Source: Sphagnum compactum (lineage: Eukaryota; Bryophyta; Sphagnopsida; Sphagnales). From it: a DNA stretch of 64,000 nt. Below, in pieces: positions 1 through 10,576 of the stretch. Every line of letters begins with the position of its first letter. Positions within the stretch are counted from its first letter, which is position 1. A model generated the notes under the pieces. It saw nothing but the letters and a program-made list of their open reading frames with translations. It was not told the origin of the DNA and ran no database searches. A program made the position numbers and the translations under genes. Location: positions 10,102,271 through 10,166,270 of the forward strand of contig OZ234499.1 in the NCBI GenBank assembly GCA_965153455.1, read 5' to 3'.

Positions 1-54
1 ATTAAGCCATTCATTTGCTAGTTAATTAACTAGCTAACATGGAAATCAATTAAA

Positions 55-320
55 ATTAAATTAGTTAATATATAATATTATTGATAATTTCATGATTTTC
101 ATCCTATGATTTATTGACACGTGTCATTACCTAGGCTAGGTTAAAAACCTAACCTATGTAGATAGGCCACATAATCAACCTAGGCACCTATTCTAACGAA
201 CTTAATAGGAAAACATTCGGTCAACTTACCATTGTTGACCACACACAACATCACTCATGAGGTTTGATCCTTTGACCTTTAGAAAGGAGGCAAACACCCT
301 TACCATCAAGCCAACCCACT
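55..320 (-). repeat. AT-rich interspersed repeat with CACGTG core, copy A
   Basis: Read on the minus strand this has a pol III box-like stretch (TTGATGGTAAGG, then GGATCAAACC), a TGTTGACC/GGTCAA block, a CCTAGG-rich block, the palindrome TGACACGTGTCA and an AT-rich tail. The same order recurs on the plus strand at about 56060-56440, and a looser relative carrying TTGACACGTGG and many TAGGTAGGT blocks lies near 12430-12560. The tRNA-like head suggests a SINE-like origin, but that is inference. No end duplications were found. Confidence 0.45.
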
Positions 321-619
321 TGTTGTGATAATATGTTACATTACATTTTACTTATCAAATACTTCATTTTAAACATTACAAAAACATAAACTTTGAAAAT
401 TCATATCTTATTGAGATTTTGTTCAAATGAAATGATTCAAATTTATATTTTTTAAAAATTCAATAATGTACATTACATTTATTTCCTTTTGAAAGTGTAA
501 AATCATTTGAACAAAAAATAAATTGAATATCATTATTCAATAACATTTCAATGACCATTCTGTTGAAAAAAATGTTTAATAAATGGATAAGATTTATGTT
601 AATATAATAATACTACCTA

Positions 620-1790
620 TGCTAAACTACTTTCAATTATTATATGACTATTTTTCATTAATTTAAATTATTCCACCCTACATTATTTATGGTTATTTTC
701 AATTACTTTTGACTATTTTTGGCTATTTCATCTTATGTTACTTTTGGTTATTTTAAGTTATTTTTTGCTATTTTAGCTTATATCACTTTAAGCTATTTAC
801 AGCTATTATAAGTTTTTTTGGCTATTGTAAATTATTTCATTTTAAGTTACTTGCAGCTATTATAATTTACTTTTGGCTATTATAAGTTATTTCATCTTAG
901 GCTATTTTCGATTATGTGAGGCTATTATTAGTTACTTTTGGCTATTGAAAGTTATTTCAGCTTATGTTATTATTGACAATTCTAGGTTATTATAGGTCAT
1001 TTCACCTTAAGTTATTTTGTTCTATTATAGATTATTTCACCTTACATTATTTTTGACAATCTTAAACAATTTTAATATATGGTTATTAGTTGTTCTTTTA
1101 TTAGGGTATTGGTGGTTATTAATGGCTATTAGTGGCTATTAATGTTTATTTTATTAATGGTTATTGGTGGCTATTATATTAATGACTAATAGTAGTTATT
1201 ATATTGGTGGCTACTGATGACTATTTTATTAATGGCTATTGTGACTATTATATTAGTGGCTATTGGTTGTTATTATATTAATGGCTATTGGTGGTTATTT
1301 TATTAATGGTTATTGGTTGCTATTCTATTAATAGTTACTGGTTGTTATTTTATTAATGACTATTAGTGGTTATTTTATTAATGACTATTAATGGTTATTC
1401 TATTAATGACTATTGGTGGCTATTTTATTAATGACTATTACTACTTATTCTAATAGTACCTATTGGTTGTTATTATACTAATTGTTATTGGTGGTTATTC
1501 TATTAATGGCTATTAGTGGCTATTGGTGGCTATTGATGGTTATTTATTGGTGGTTATTAATGATTATTTTATTAATGGTTATTGGTGGTTATTATATTTC
1601 ACATTATTGTTGGTTATTATATGTTATATTATGACTATTGGTGATTTTTCTATTATAAATTATTTTTGGATATTCTATGTTATAATATCATAGGCTATTG
1701 GTAATTAGTATATTGTAGGGTATTTTAAATTATTTTCATAGGTTATTATTTTTTATTTTAAGCTATTTTACCTTAGGTCATTATGTTATA
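620..1790. repeat. Degenerate minisatellite of GGCTATT/GGTTATT units
   Basis: About 1.2 kb built almost entirely of diverged short units. From about 640 to 1080 the longer motif resembles TTTTGGCTATTATAAGTTAT with TTTCACCTTA spacers. From about 1080 to 1620 it becomes TTATTAATGGCTATTGGTGG with one- to few-base variation. There is no open reading frame and no coding signal. The units are too diverged for a recent expansion. Confidence 0.75.
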
Positions 1791-2218
1791 TTTTATTTTG
1801 TTTTAAATTATTATGCTTAGAATAAAATAATTTATAATAAACATAACATAAAATGACCTTGAATTATTTAAAATATAACTTGAAATAACATATATTAACT
1901 TAAAATAAAATAACCTAAGGTATAGCTTAAGGTTAGTTGAATAATTTAATTTAGAATAATTTAAAAGCTTATAATAAGCTAATTAACATACCTAAAGGTA
2001 AAATAACGTATCATAGTTTAGAGTACAATAATTTATAATAACCTATAATAATTTATAATAACATAAGGTATAAGTTAGAATAACTAAAGTAGTTTAAAAT
2101 AATTAGGGTATATCATAAAATAACATATATATATATATATATAATATTTTTAAAAACATAGAAATAAACCTATTTACTATAATAAATTATAATAGTGAAT
2201 TATGTTAACTAGTAATGA
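1791..2218. other. AT-rich stretch without gene
   Basis: Very AT-rich sequence with many short AATAAT/TTATAA motifs and an (AT)n microsatellite at 2125-2143. I see no coding region or RNA gene. It may be the inner part of the CACTA-type element whose end is at 2357. Confidence 0.5.
2125..2143. repeat. (AT)n microsatellite
   Basis: About nine uninterrupted AT dinucleotides. Confidence 0.9.
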
Positions 2219-2357
2219 AACATGATGTTTACATAGTGATATTATATTGAAATAATTTTCACTAGGGTGAAATTAGTAAAATGCAATAAAGTTATTTCAC
2301 TTTTAAAGTCCCATAGTGATTTAGGCTAGTGATTTACACCCCACTTTTGTAGTAGTG
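2219..2357 (-). mobile_element. CACTA-type transposon end (other end not found)
   Basis: Read on the minus strand this ends with CACTACTACAAAAGTGGGG, nearly the same as one end of the complete MITE at 8247-8400. Inside it are repeated short AGTGA/TCACT motifs such as TAGTGATTTA and CACTAGGG, as expected for CACTA subterminal repeats. No matching left end was found, so this is a fragment or one end of a larger element. Confidence 0.5.
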
Positions 2358-2418
2358 TATGTAACTCCAAATTTTTCTCCTCTGATACTTTCAATCTTTC
2401 AATTGTTTCCTCCAATTT

Positions 2419-4799
2419 TTATTCTATTTTTACACTAGCCGATTCTCTATGTTCCAAATTTGCATCCAACTGACTATTTATTTTTTCCAACTCATAAATT
2501 TTCATTGTGGATTGATGTTTCTCCTTGAGTAGAAATTCAATATGAGTTGTGAGTTTTAGTACCTTTTCTTCCATATACTTTTGATGCTGCTCCAACTTTT
2601 GCTTTTGTACTTGGTTTAACAATTGATTTTCTATATCCTCCAATTGCTTTGCCAAAACATCCTTTTCCCTTTGTAGCTCTGTAATTTGTGCCGTCATAGC
2701 ATAATTTTTATTTCCAACTGTCAAGGCTATTTCCTTGAATTGATCAACCATAATGCTTAATTCTTCATCAACATTAATGTTACTCATTTCTCCTCCACCA
2801 TTTGACATTTAACCAGTTCTTCCTATAACATCTGTATTTCAAGAGTTGTTAGCATTGCCTAGATTCTAATCTTCTTTAACAGCTATTTCTATAACCTTAT
2901 TCACAACATTGGATGCTCCAACAAGCTTATTGACATTTACAACAGTTTTACTAGCATCCCCCTCTTGAAATAATGATACGTTTGTGATCACTTTGCTTAG
3001 GGTTGCTGATGATGTTCTTTTCTTTTTCTTCATGTTCTCTAGCATAATGGCATTAACATCCACAATGATTTTTTCCTTCCGGTTTTGAAGTTTTGTTTCT
3101 CTCGCAACACTTTCTTACTTCCTTGCAAACAACTCCCAATAATAATATCCTACAATGGTCAAGGCGGGTCCAACTAAAGTGTTAGTTGACTTTCCAACCT
3201 TGCGTTGAATTACTACCAATTCATTATGCAGGTTTTGAGAAAACCATGCTACCCAATTTACTGGTTCCTTCTTAGCAACTAACATCACAAAAATTAAGGA
3301 ACTAGGGGCGAACTTGTTGCCTTGACGAAACGTTAAAATCTTTGTCAATGTTTTTAATTTCCTGACTCTTGCCTTCCCATCTGTTTAGCCAATCACCTAC
3401 CCTGATTTGAGAACACAATGTTCTTGTTATGTACTTACAAAGTAGGTGGCAACAACACCATTGTACCACTCTCGTGCTCCTGCCATCATTCATTTACAAG
3501 AAATTTGAATACCTTTGTTATGCCTTCTTCGCCAATGTCGATTTGTCGTCCTTGTAATTTGGCATATTGGTTGTCATAGTTGAAATTACAAATTGACGTG
3601 CCCCCAAACTCTTCAAGGGACCCAAAGGTGGGTCCTAGAGTGAAACAATGGAAGAAGAAGAGAGTTGGGGCACGCTCCTTAACTCGTAACACTTTGGGGG
3701 TAGGAGGGTGTGCTGAGCTTCGGGATGGGACTTGGACGAACTCACAAGCAAGAGTTCAAGATGATCTCAACTTGCACAACCAAGAAAAAGGTAGTTAATG
3801 CAAGTTGAATGGAAGTGGTGCGATGGATTTAGTAGGGACAACTTCAAACATAATCTTCACATGACCCGCAACCTTCGGGAGGAGGCACCACTCCCCTCCC
3901 TATAGTATACTTTGTGCCTTTCCACAGGGATTACATCCAAATGTCATTTTTTTCTAGGGATTCCCAAGTGGGAGTCCAAAAAACTAGAACTCTTGTTGTC
4001 CCAAAGCTTTGGATGTTCATATCTTTTTTAAACAAAGTTTTTTTCGAAAGTGCAAAGGTAATATCTTATACCCCTTGAAATATATTTTCGATGATGTATA
4101 ACACACTCCAATCGGACTTCATTTGACCCCTACTTTCAAGGGAATTATGGTCAGGAGTCAAATTATCAATTTGACTTTCGTCCCTTTTTTTGATCATAAC
4201 TCATGCAAATCAGGTTTAAATGAATAATGTGAGGGCATTTGAAGCATCTTTATTTTTTAAAAAATTCTAATGATGTTTCGGGGGCCCAATTTGGTGTTTA
4301 TTTGCCTTTCCAACCAAGGTTTTGAACATTCACAACTCCCGCACAAGTGCAATTCCCAAAGTGGAAGTGCACTTGGGAGTCATTGGGCTTCATCCCTTGC
4401 ATTCCCTCATGCGCCCTTGAACTTCACTCTTAGTCGCAAACCCAATGTTAGGGTTGTGACACAAATCAACTCTTTCACCAAAGGTTCATTGATGTGAATC
4501 TAGTCGAGTTTCTTCAACGATGCAAGACCTACCTTTTTAGCCCATGTTCCTTCCTAAGTGTCTAAGGCCCAAATACTAGTGTGAAGGCATCCCATGAAAA
4601 TAACCTTCCTTAATTTAACCACAATCAGTAGCTTCTCTATTAGTTTGATCCTTTGTTGTTTAGTATTTAAAGAAGTCATGCCAACTTCAGCTTCATGTTC
4701 AAACTTCATCTCATCAACCTTAAATACATGTTCCTTATAAAAATTGAACTCCTGATTCCAAAAAACAACAATGTAGCACTGGTAAGGTGGTTTCGGCAA
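2419..4799 (-). pseudogene. Plant transposon-protein pseudogene, split by a solo LTR
   Basis: Minus-strand pieces of one broken gene, read from 4799 to 2419. The first piece (4554-4799) leads into the region before the LTR. After the LTR comes a segment with LQGRQIDIGEEGITKVF, which resembles the start of the plant 'putative transposon protein' domain (R-G-x-x-I/V-D-F-S-P-E-A-I in other plants). A further segment (3115-3348) has NWVAWFSQNLHNELVVIQ and LVGPALTIVGYYYWE. A frameshift lies near 3340. The last 129 residues (2419-2808) are a heptad-rich coiled coil. Several stops and frame changes show that it is dead. It follows the Gypsy pol relic on the same strand and could be that element's 3' extra gene; this link is inference. 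Confidence 0.6.
3594..4461. mobile_element. Solo LTR (older copy), TSD CAAAT
   Basis: 868 bp that begin with TGACGTGC and end with GTTGTGACA, giving the TG...CA ends of an LTR. It is flanked on both sides by the 5-bp direct repeat CAAAT (3589-3593 and 4462-4466). It is homologous over its length to the solo LTR at 25807-26627; shared landmarks are the start, the block GGAGTCAAA...TTTGACT followed by a CATAACT motif, and the TTGCGACA/TTGTGACA end. It interrupts the transposon-protein pseudogene, whose minus-strand reading resumes on the far side. No internal retroelement domains remain. Confidence 0.82.
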
Positions 4800-5403
4800 T
4801 TCCTTGTATATTTTTACAAAAAATTAATCAAACCCTAATTCTAATATTGCAATTTCAAAACATTACTACTTCTTTGGAATGTTAGGAACCAACCTCTTCC
4901 ATTGTTTTCTTCTGAGGTAGTCCCATATTTGTAATTGGGTCTCGTCATGTCTAGGAACCTTTTTTTTCACACTGTTGTTTGAAGATTTCTTGGAAGTATT
5001 CTAGTGGTAAGTCAACTTCTTCATAACATCGCTTATTCCTTCATTTTTTTTTCTGTTAAGCAAGAATTGAATGCTCCCTTACTTCTAGCCTTCACAAGTA
5101 CTGTTGCTTCAGAGTTATTATATTCACACTATCACTTATCTCCTCTCCATTATCTTTTACATTATCTCCTCATTTATAGACAACTCTTTGCCTACTTGAT
5201 CTTGTAGAACTACATACAACTTGTGCTCTTGCATACTCTTTAGATATTACTTTACCACTGAACTCGTATGTAATGGGTTTGAACCAAGTTGTAGATGGTT
5301 CTGCAAAGCTTTTAATTTTGTTTTCATTTTTCTATTGAAAAATTTCTTTAGCTTGGGTGTTCCACTCATGCACACATTCATTATCTCTTCTAGAACACTT
5401 CTT
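4800..5403. other. No recognisable gene; between Gypsy pol and 3' pseudogene
   Basis: AT-rich sequence lying between the end of the Gypsy-related reading frames and the transposon-protein pseudogene. The short plus-strand open frames here look like chance. It is probably non-coding interior of the same old element. Confidence 0.4.
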
Positions 5404-6044
5404 TCACAAGTAATGATGATGCTTGATTTTTTTCAACTCTATTAACTCCTTAATATTCAATAAAGTTTCCAAAGGCCATATTGGTCGTAGTTCATTTAAT
5501 GGCGTCAACATCCTAGTAATAGCCTCTCTGTTTTTCCTTGTGAGGTCTAGTTTATGTGGTTGTAATAAATTTTTCTTATAGCCTCTTTCTCTCAGGGCAT
5601 AGTTGGTAGGGTATAATAATTTTTTTTTAAAAAGTGGCATCGTGTAACAACTACTTTTTGCTTTTCCCTCATTACTTCTTGACTTTTCTTCTTCTACCCA
5701 AAAATATTTATCATCTATGATTTTAGGTATGCAATTTGTCCATGGAAATTTTTTAGGTTTGGGCACAGCTTAGATGAATTTTTAGGTTCGGTAGTTAAAG
5801 ATTTGTTATCATGGTACTTACTAGGATATTTTTTGACATAGACATTGGCCGCCATAATGTTAACCACAACACTTTTGGAATGATATTCTTTTAACTTGTT
5901 GATATTTACTTTCTTTACTTCATTAGTACCCAAAGTAATTAACTCAAAAATATTATTATTAAAGATTTTATGTACTTTATAGGGACCTTTCCAAGGTAAC
6001 TTAAATTTACCTCCCTTGATTTTTGTTGTTTTAGGCATCCACAA
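5404..6044 (-). pseudogene. Gypsy integrase C-terminal region and trailing ORF
   Basis: The piece 5715-6044 has GGKFKLPWKGPYKVHKIFNN and TLGTNEVKKVNINKLKEYH, matching the chromodomain-less C-terminal tail of plant Gypsy integrases (G-P-Y/F motif seen as GPYKV). A second frame at 5404-5766 (FPWTNCIPKIIDDKYFWVEE; ends KKIKHHHYL) overlaps it and runs on downstream. This trailing frame is long and fairly intact, but I do not recognise a function. Confidence 0.7.
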
Positions 6045-6089
6045 TACTAAATCACCTTCATAAATACTTATAAGTTTCCCTTTGTCATG

Positions 6090-6930
6090 CTAAGTTTCCT
6101 TTGTGAGTAATTGTATTTGATTAATATTTTCACCAGCATGCCAACACTCTTCATCCAATCGAACTAGATCTTCCATTCGTACATGGATGGTTTGATCAAG
6201 ATCTTTTGTTAGTATCTCCCTAATTCTTTTGGTGGGGACCATAAATTTAGTTAGCATAAAAGGTTGAGTGCCATAAGCCAATTCAAATGGCGTAAACTGT
6301 GTACTAACTTTATATGATGTTCAACATGCCCATAATGTTGTGAAAAGCATAGCATCCCAATCAGTACAATTAGCATTAACTACTTTAGTTAAAATCTTTC
6401 CCAAGGTTTTATTAGTCGATTTAGCCTATCCACTTCCTTATGGATAGTAGGTGGTTGATTTGTGATGTACAATCATAAATTCCTCCACCAGTACTTCAAT
6501 GGTTTTATTAATGAAATGACTTCCTTGACCATTAACAAAGTGGGTGGGACATCCAAACCTAGTTATAATGTTTTCATAAATGAATTTGGTTGTGATCTTT
6601 GTTGTGTTGTCCCTAAGAGCCTTAACTTCTACCCACTTAGTGGTGTAGTCAATGGCTACAATGATATATTGGTTACCGGTGTTTTTAGCTTTGGGTCTAA
6701 TAGGTCCCATAAAATCTAAACCCCACTTCATAAAGGGTTCAAACACCATAACTAGTTTGAGTGGTCCCTTGCCACTTCGCCACATAAGTTCTAATCATTG
6801 ACAAATGTCACATCTTTGGCACAAGTTAGCAACATCTTTGTGAATAGTTAGCCACCAATAGCATGTTGACATAATTTTCTTCATTATCATATTGTTACCA
6901 TAATGACCTCCAGCTGGCCTTTCATGGAAG
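6090..6930 (-). pseudogene. Gypsy integrase (zinc finger and DDE core), catalytically broken
   Basis: Would insert the cDNA into host DNA. The N-terminal HHCC finger is visible at about 6790-6930 (HERPAGGHYG, then CYWW, then CQRCDICQ). The core at 6438-6785 has WGLDFMGPI with the first Asp. The second catalytic position reads NGQGSHF where the family has D-Q-G. Past two stops, the third reads AKSTNKTLGK where the family has A-E-S-T-N. So two of the three catalytic acids are lost. The continuation at 6090-6281 (AYGTQPFMLTKFMVPTKRI) is the usual downstream part. Confidence 0.88.
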
Positions 6931-7262
6931 TTTTCCAAGATTTTAAAGGCTTCAATGGTTGTTAAACATTACTTCAACATTCCATCTGGTCCTAGTTTGT
7001 GCAAATGGCCATCATTTAACATGTATGGTCTTGCTTTAATCACCCATCGACTTCGTTCTACTTTGGGCATATCGTCATTAAAATAACCTTTCTTGAGATA
7101 TTCAATTATTTGTCCATATCAATCTATTTCTATGCCAAATAGTTGGGTATTTGGCTATTGTTCTTCAACTCCAATAGTTAATTATTTGTGATTAATTCTA
7201 GATAATTGATCAAGTAAGAAATGCACCCAACTTGGTTTAAATATTACTTTGAAATCAAATTG

Positions 7263-7706
7263 TTATAATAACAATAGCCATCTTGCAATTCGGCCAATGA
7301 CTATTGGTTTATCAACCAAATATAACAAAGCTTGATGATCCACAAAGAATGTGAAGCTATTTCCCCAAAGATAGTGTCTAAATTTTTTCACAACATAAAT
7401 CATTGCTAATGCGTCTTTCTTAGTAGTTGTATATTTCTTTTCTGCATTGTCCATTAATCTATTGGCATAGTAAATTAGTCTATTGATAGTCTTATTTGGA
7501 TTTTGATTTAACATGACTCCAAGTGCAAAATTTGATGCATATGTATGCACATGGAATTCCAACTTCCAATCATGAACAATAAATGCAGGTAGGCATGTTA
7601 CAAATGCTTTAATCCATTCCCAAGACTTGGCACATGCTTTTATCGACAAAAATTCTTCATTTTTCTTTAATAATTTGCACATTGGTGCTGCTCTTAGAAG
7701 TATCAA
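7263..7706 (-). pseudogene. Gypsy RNase H domain
   Basis: RNase H-like domain that follows RT in Gypsy elements and removes RNA from RNA-DNA hybrids. Visible landmarks are FHVHTYASNFALGVMLNQ (usual first catalytic D of ...D-A-S changed to Y-A-S), RLIYYANRLMDNAEKKYTTT, KKDALAMIYVVKKFRHYL and FFVDHQALLYLVDKP. The two later acidic positions (in KKDALA and FVDH) are kept. It directly follows the RT segment by a short frame overlap. Confidence 0.85.
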
Positions 7707-8786
7707 AAGTAACGTTGATGAAAACCAGCTGTTCCTAGGAATTGTTTTATTTCAGTTGGATTAATAGGTGTTGGCATAATAGTAATTGCCATAATCTTAT
7801 ATGGATCTACCAACAAACCATCATGACATATTATGTGTCCAAGCAATATTCCCGAATTTACACAAAATGCACACTTTTCAGGACTAAGGCTAATCCCATT
7901 TAGCCTACACTCTTCAAGGCATTTTTGTAATTGTTCCAAATGATCTTTCTAGTCCCCGTATACACTAAAATCATCTAAAAACACTTGCATAAATTTGTTT
8001 AAATAAGGTTTAAACATTTTTGTTATTACTTTTTGGAAAATAGTAGGGGCATTACATCACCCAAACAACATAACATTATAGGCGTAAACGCCCCATTTTA
8101 AGATGTTGTTTTGTTTTTGTCCTTTTTGGCCATTTTAACCTGGTTACAACTATTATAACCATCCATAAAAGAGTACATCTCATGTCTAGTTATAGAATCC
8201 AGGACAAAATCCAAAAAGGGTAAAGGAAATGGATCCTTTTTGGTTTCACTACAACAAAAGGTGTCCTTGTACGCCAAGTGATTTCACTGGATTTTGAATG
8301 AATTCACTAGTTATAGTGAACGGGGACCAGTGAAGAAGCAGTGAATTCACTAGTCTAGTGAATGAGGACTAATGAACTGCACCCACATTTTGTAGTAGTG
8401 TTTGGGCATTCAGTTTGTGGTAATCCACACAAATTTATAACCTCCCATTTTTCTTAGGTATAATTAGGAGATAACCACTATGTAGCTTTAGTGGGGTAAA
8501 TAAATCTGGCATCAAGTAGTTTGTCTAGGTCTTTTCTCACTTTTAACTCATAATTTGGGTTCATTTTATATTGTCTTTGCTTAATTGGTCAGACATTAGC
8601 CACTAACTCAATTTTGTGTTCACAAATTTCCTTAGGTATTCCTTTAAAATCTTTGTAATTCCAAGCAAATACATCAAAATGATTAACCAATAATTCTTTA
8701 ATTTGTGCTTGAAAAGATATTGGTAAAACTGTGTTAATAAGTACCTCCTTAGGATCTCCTTCACTTCCCAAGTTTAGTTTATTCAA
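7703..8786 (-). pseudogene. Gypsy reverse transcriptase, interrupted by a MITE
   Basis: RNA-dependent DNA polymerase. On the minus strand the first RT block reads IIPKKNGRL, then a stop, then ICVDYHKLN at about 8405-8470. The MITE follows. The chain continues with KKDPFPLPFLDFVLDS and HEMYSFMDGYNSCNQ, and with the catalytic FLDDFSVYGD at about 7950-7985, keeping both aspartates. The segment 7703-7939 (LSPEKCAFCVNSGILLGHII) is the thumb-like region. At least one in-frame stop, frame changes near 7955-8100 and the insertion make it non-functional. Confidence 0.88.
8247..8400. mobile_element. CACTA-type MITE, TSD TTT
   Basis: 154 bp with terminal inverted repeats: left CACTACAACAAAAGGTG, right (reverse complement) CACTACTACAAAATGTGG. 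It is bounded by the 3-bp direct repeat TTT (8244-8246 and 8401-8403), as expected for CACTA elements. The interior is made of repeated AGTGAATTCACTAG-like palindromes. It sits in the Gypsy RT between the VDYHKLN block and the KKDPFPLPF block, so it inserted after the Gypsy element. Confidence 0.88.
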
Positions 8787-8937
8787 CTATTCCTTAATTG
8801 TGATTGTCCATCTTGCAATCTTTTCATCTTTAACTGTCACATCAGTAGCTTCATCCAATATCAAGACTTTTCCAGGTTGATGTTGATAAAAATAAACTGG
8901 ATATTCTATTTTTTCTTTTGGTTGAAGCATGCCACAT

Positions 8938-10216
8938 TCAATCTCTTTCAAAACAATATAACTCTTCTGGTGCCACTTCTCCTATAAGCCACGACTCAGG
9001 CATTGCATTATAGAGTTGCTCTTCCTTTTCATCTGACAATCCTTCTTCCCAATCATAACCATCATCAACATAATTTGGTCTCTCTGATGGTTTTAAAACA
9101 ATTTTCTTAATTGTACTCACAGTCATTGTCCTTTCTCCTATAGTGATGGTAAAGGTACTATCACCCCAATTATGATTTGCATTTTCCTATTTCAACCAAG
9201 GCCTTCCCAAAAGCATTGAATAAGTTTATGTTCCATTTTCCATATTCAATAGTGTAATAAAGATTTTGTATTCACATTTGGCCAAATTGATTTTCAAATT
9301 CCTTATTAATCCAATTGGCTGCACCTTTCTTTGGTTAACCATCTTTATTACAAAAGGGGCTAGCTTGGGTTTTCTCAATCCAAGTTTCGACCTCAAACTC
9401 TTTGAGATAATATTCACACCAGATTCGTTGTCTAGTAATTCATCTCTAACTCCAAATTTCCCAACATGAACTTGAACAATTGGTATGGCTTCATCAAAAT
9501 CTTTTATTTTAGTTGTTGTGACTTTACAAACATCAACAATTTGAGCTTCTTCCATTTTCAACAATGACTTTGTCATCATTTCTTTCAATTGAGGACAAAT
9601 CTCCAATAATTGTCCTAATTTTGCTTCTATCTTTGAATTCATCATGAATTTTGGTAATTCACCACTTTCTTTTTCTATCTGCCCAATAGTGATCTTTTGT
9701 GGTATTTCGTTTTGCCACATGACCTCTTCTCAAAGAAGTTGATTCTTCCTTGTTTGGGGTCAAACCCATCTCATCCTTTTCATTATAAATTGACTTATCG
9801 ATACTCATTGTTGACTTGCCACTGGAACCCGTCAACTCATTCTTTTTTAAAAATATATTCAATTCCTTTAATGACACATCTCTTCGTGTCAACATGTTAG
9901 TTCATGTTGGTTTGACATGTACATCAACTTCCTTGGCCACTTCAACTAACCTCTTATCATCCTTCATCAAATCGACTTGACGCATCGACTGTAATAGTTC
10001 CTTTCTGTTCAACCCTCTTGGTTTAGTAATTGATTTGGTTGGTTCCAAATCAAATGGAATATCCTTACACATTTTTAGAGGTCTGTCTTCCACTTCTTTA
10101 ATTCTCCATAGTTCATTAACTACATCCTTGTGAATCAATTTCTCCTGAGTCTCCCATTTGATTCGACGTCCTTTGTTGGGGTTAACTTCTTTTTCTAGAA
10201 GTTCTTTAATTAGCAA
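8938..10216 (-). pseudogene. Gypsy protease region
   Basis: Retroviral-type aspartic protease that would cut the polyprotein. The frame at 9226-9720 has VGKFGVRDELLDNESGVNII followed by a leucine-rich fold with KLGLRKPKLAPFVIK. After a stop, the expected LLGRPWLK follows. The usual catalytic D-[ST/G]-G-x-G-V-N reads DNESGVN here, so the active-site loop is altered. Residues 9902-10216 and 9659-9895 are the linker between the zinc knuckles and the protease, in other frames. The downstream piece 8938-9126 (YDWEEGLSDEKEEQLYNAMP) is the acidic linker before RT. Confidence 0.75.
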
Positions 10217-10576
10217 GCATATTGGCCTCTAGCATCCTCACTATTTGTCCTCTTGTGGTCACACAAACATCCACTACTGGTTGGTCCCATTCAACCATGG
10301 CTACATTTACTCCAACTTTTGGTTTGGAATTCTTTTCTTTTTCCTCAATAACTTTCTTCCATACAGGACAATCATTCCTGACATGGCTTTCTTTTCAATA
10401 GTAGAAACATTTCACAACATTTTGCTAGAATTTATTGTTCTGATTATAAGCTTGATGATTATATCAGTTATTTCGATTTGACTGGTTATTATTTTGCTAG
10501 TTACGACCATTTGATCTTGTATTATATTGTTGATCATTGTATTGATTTAATTATTTGGTGCATTATAAATTGGTAA

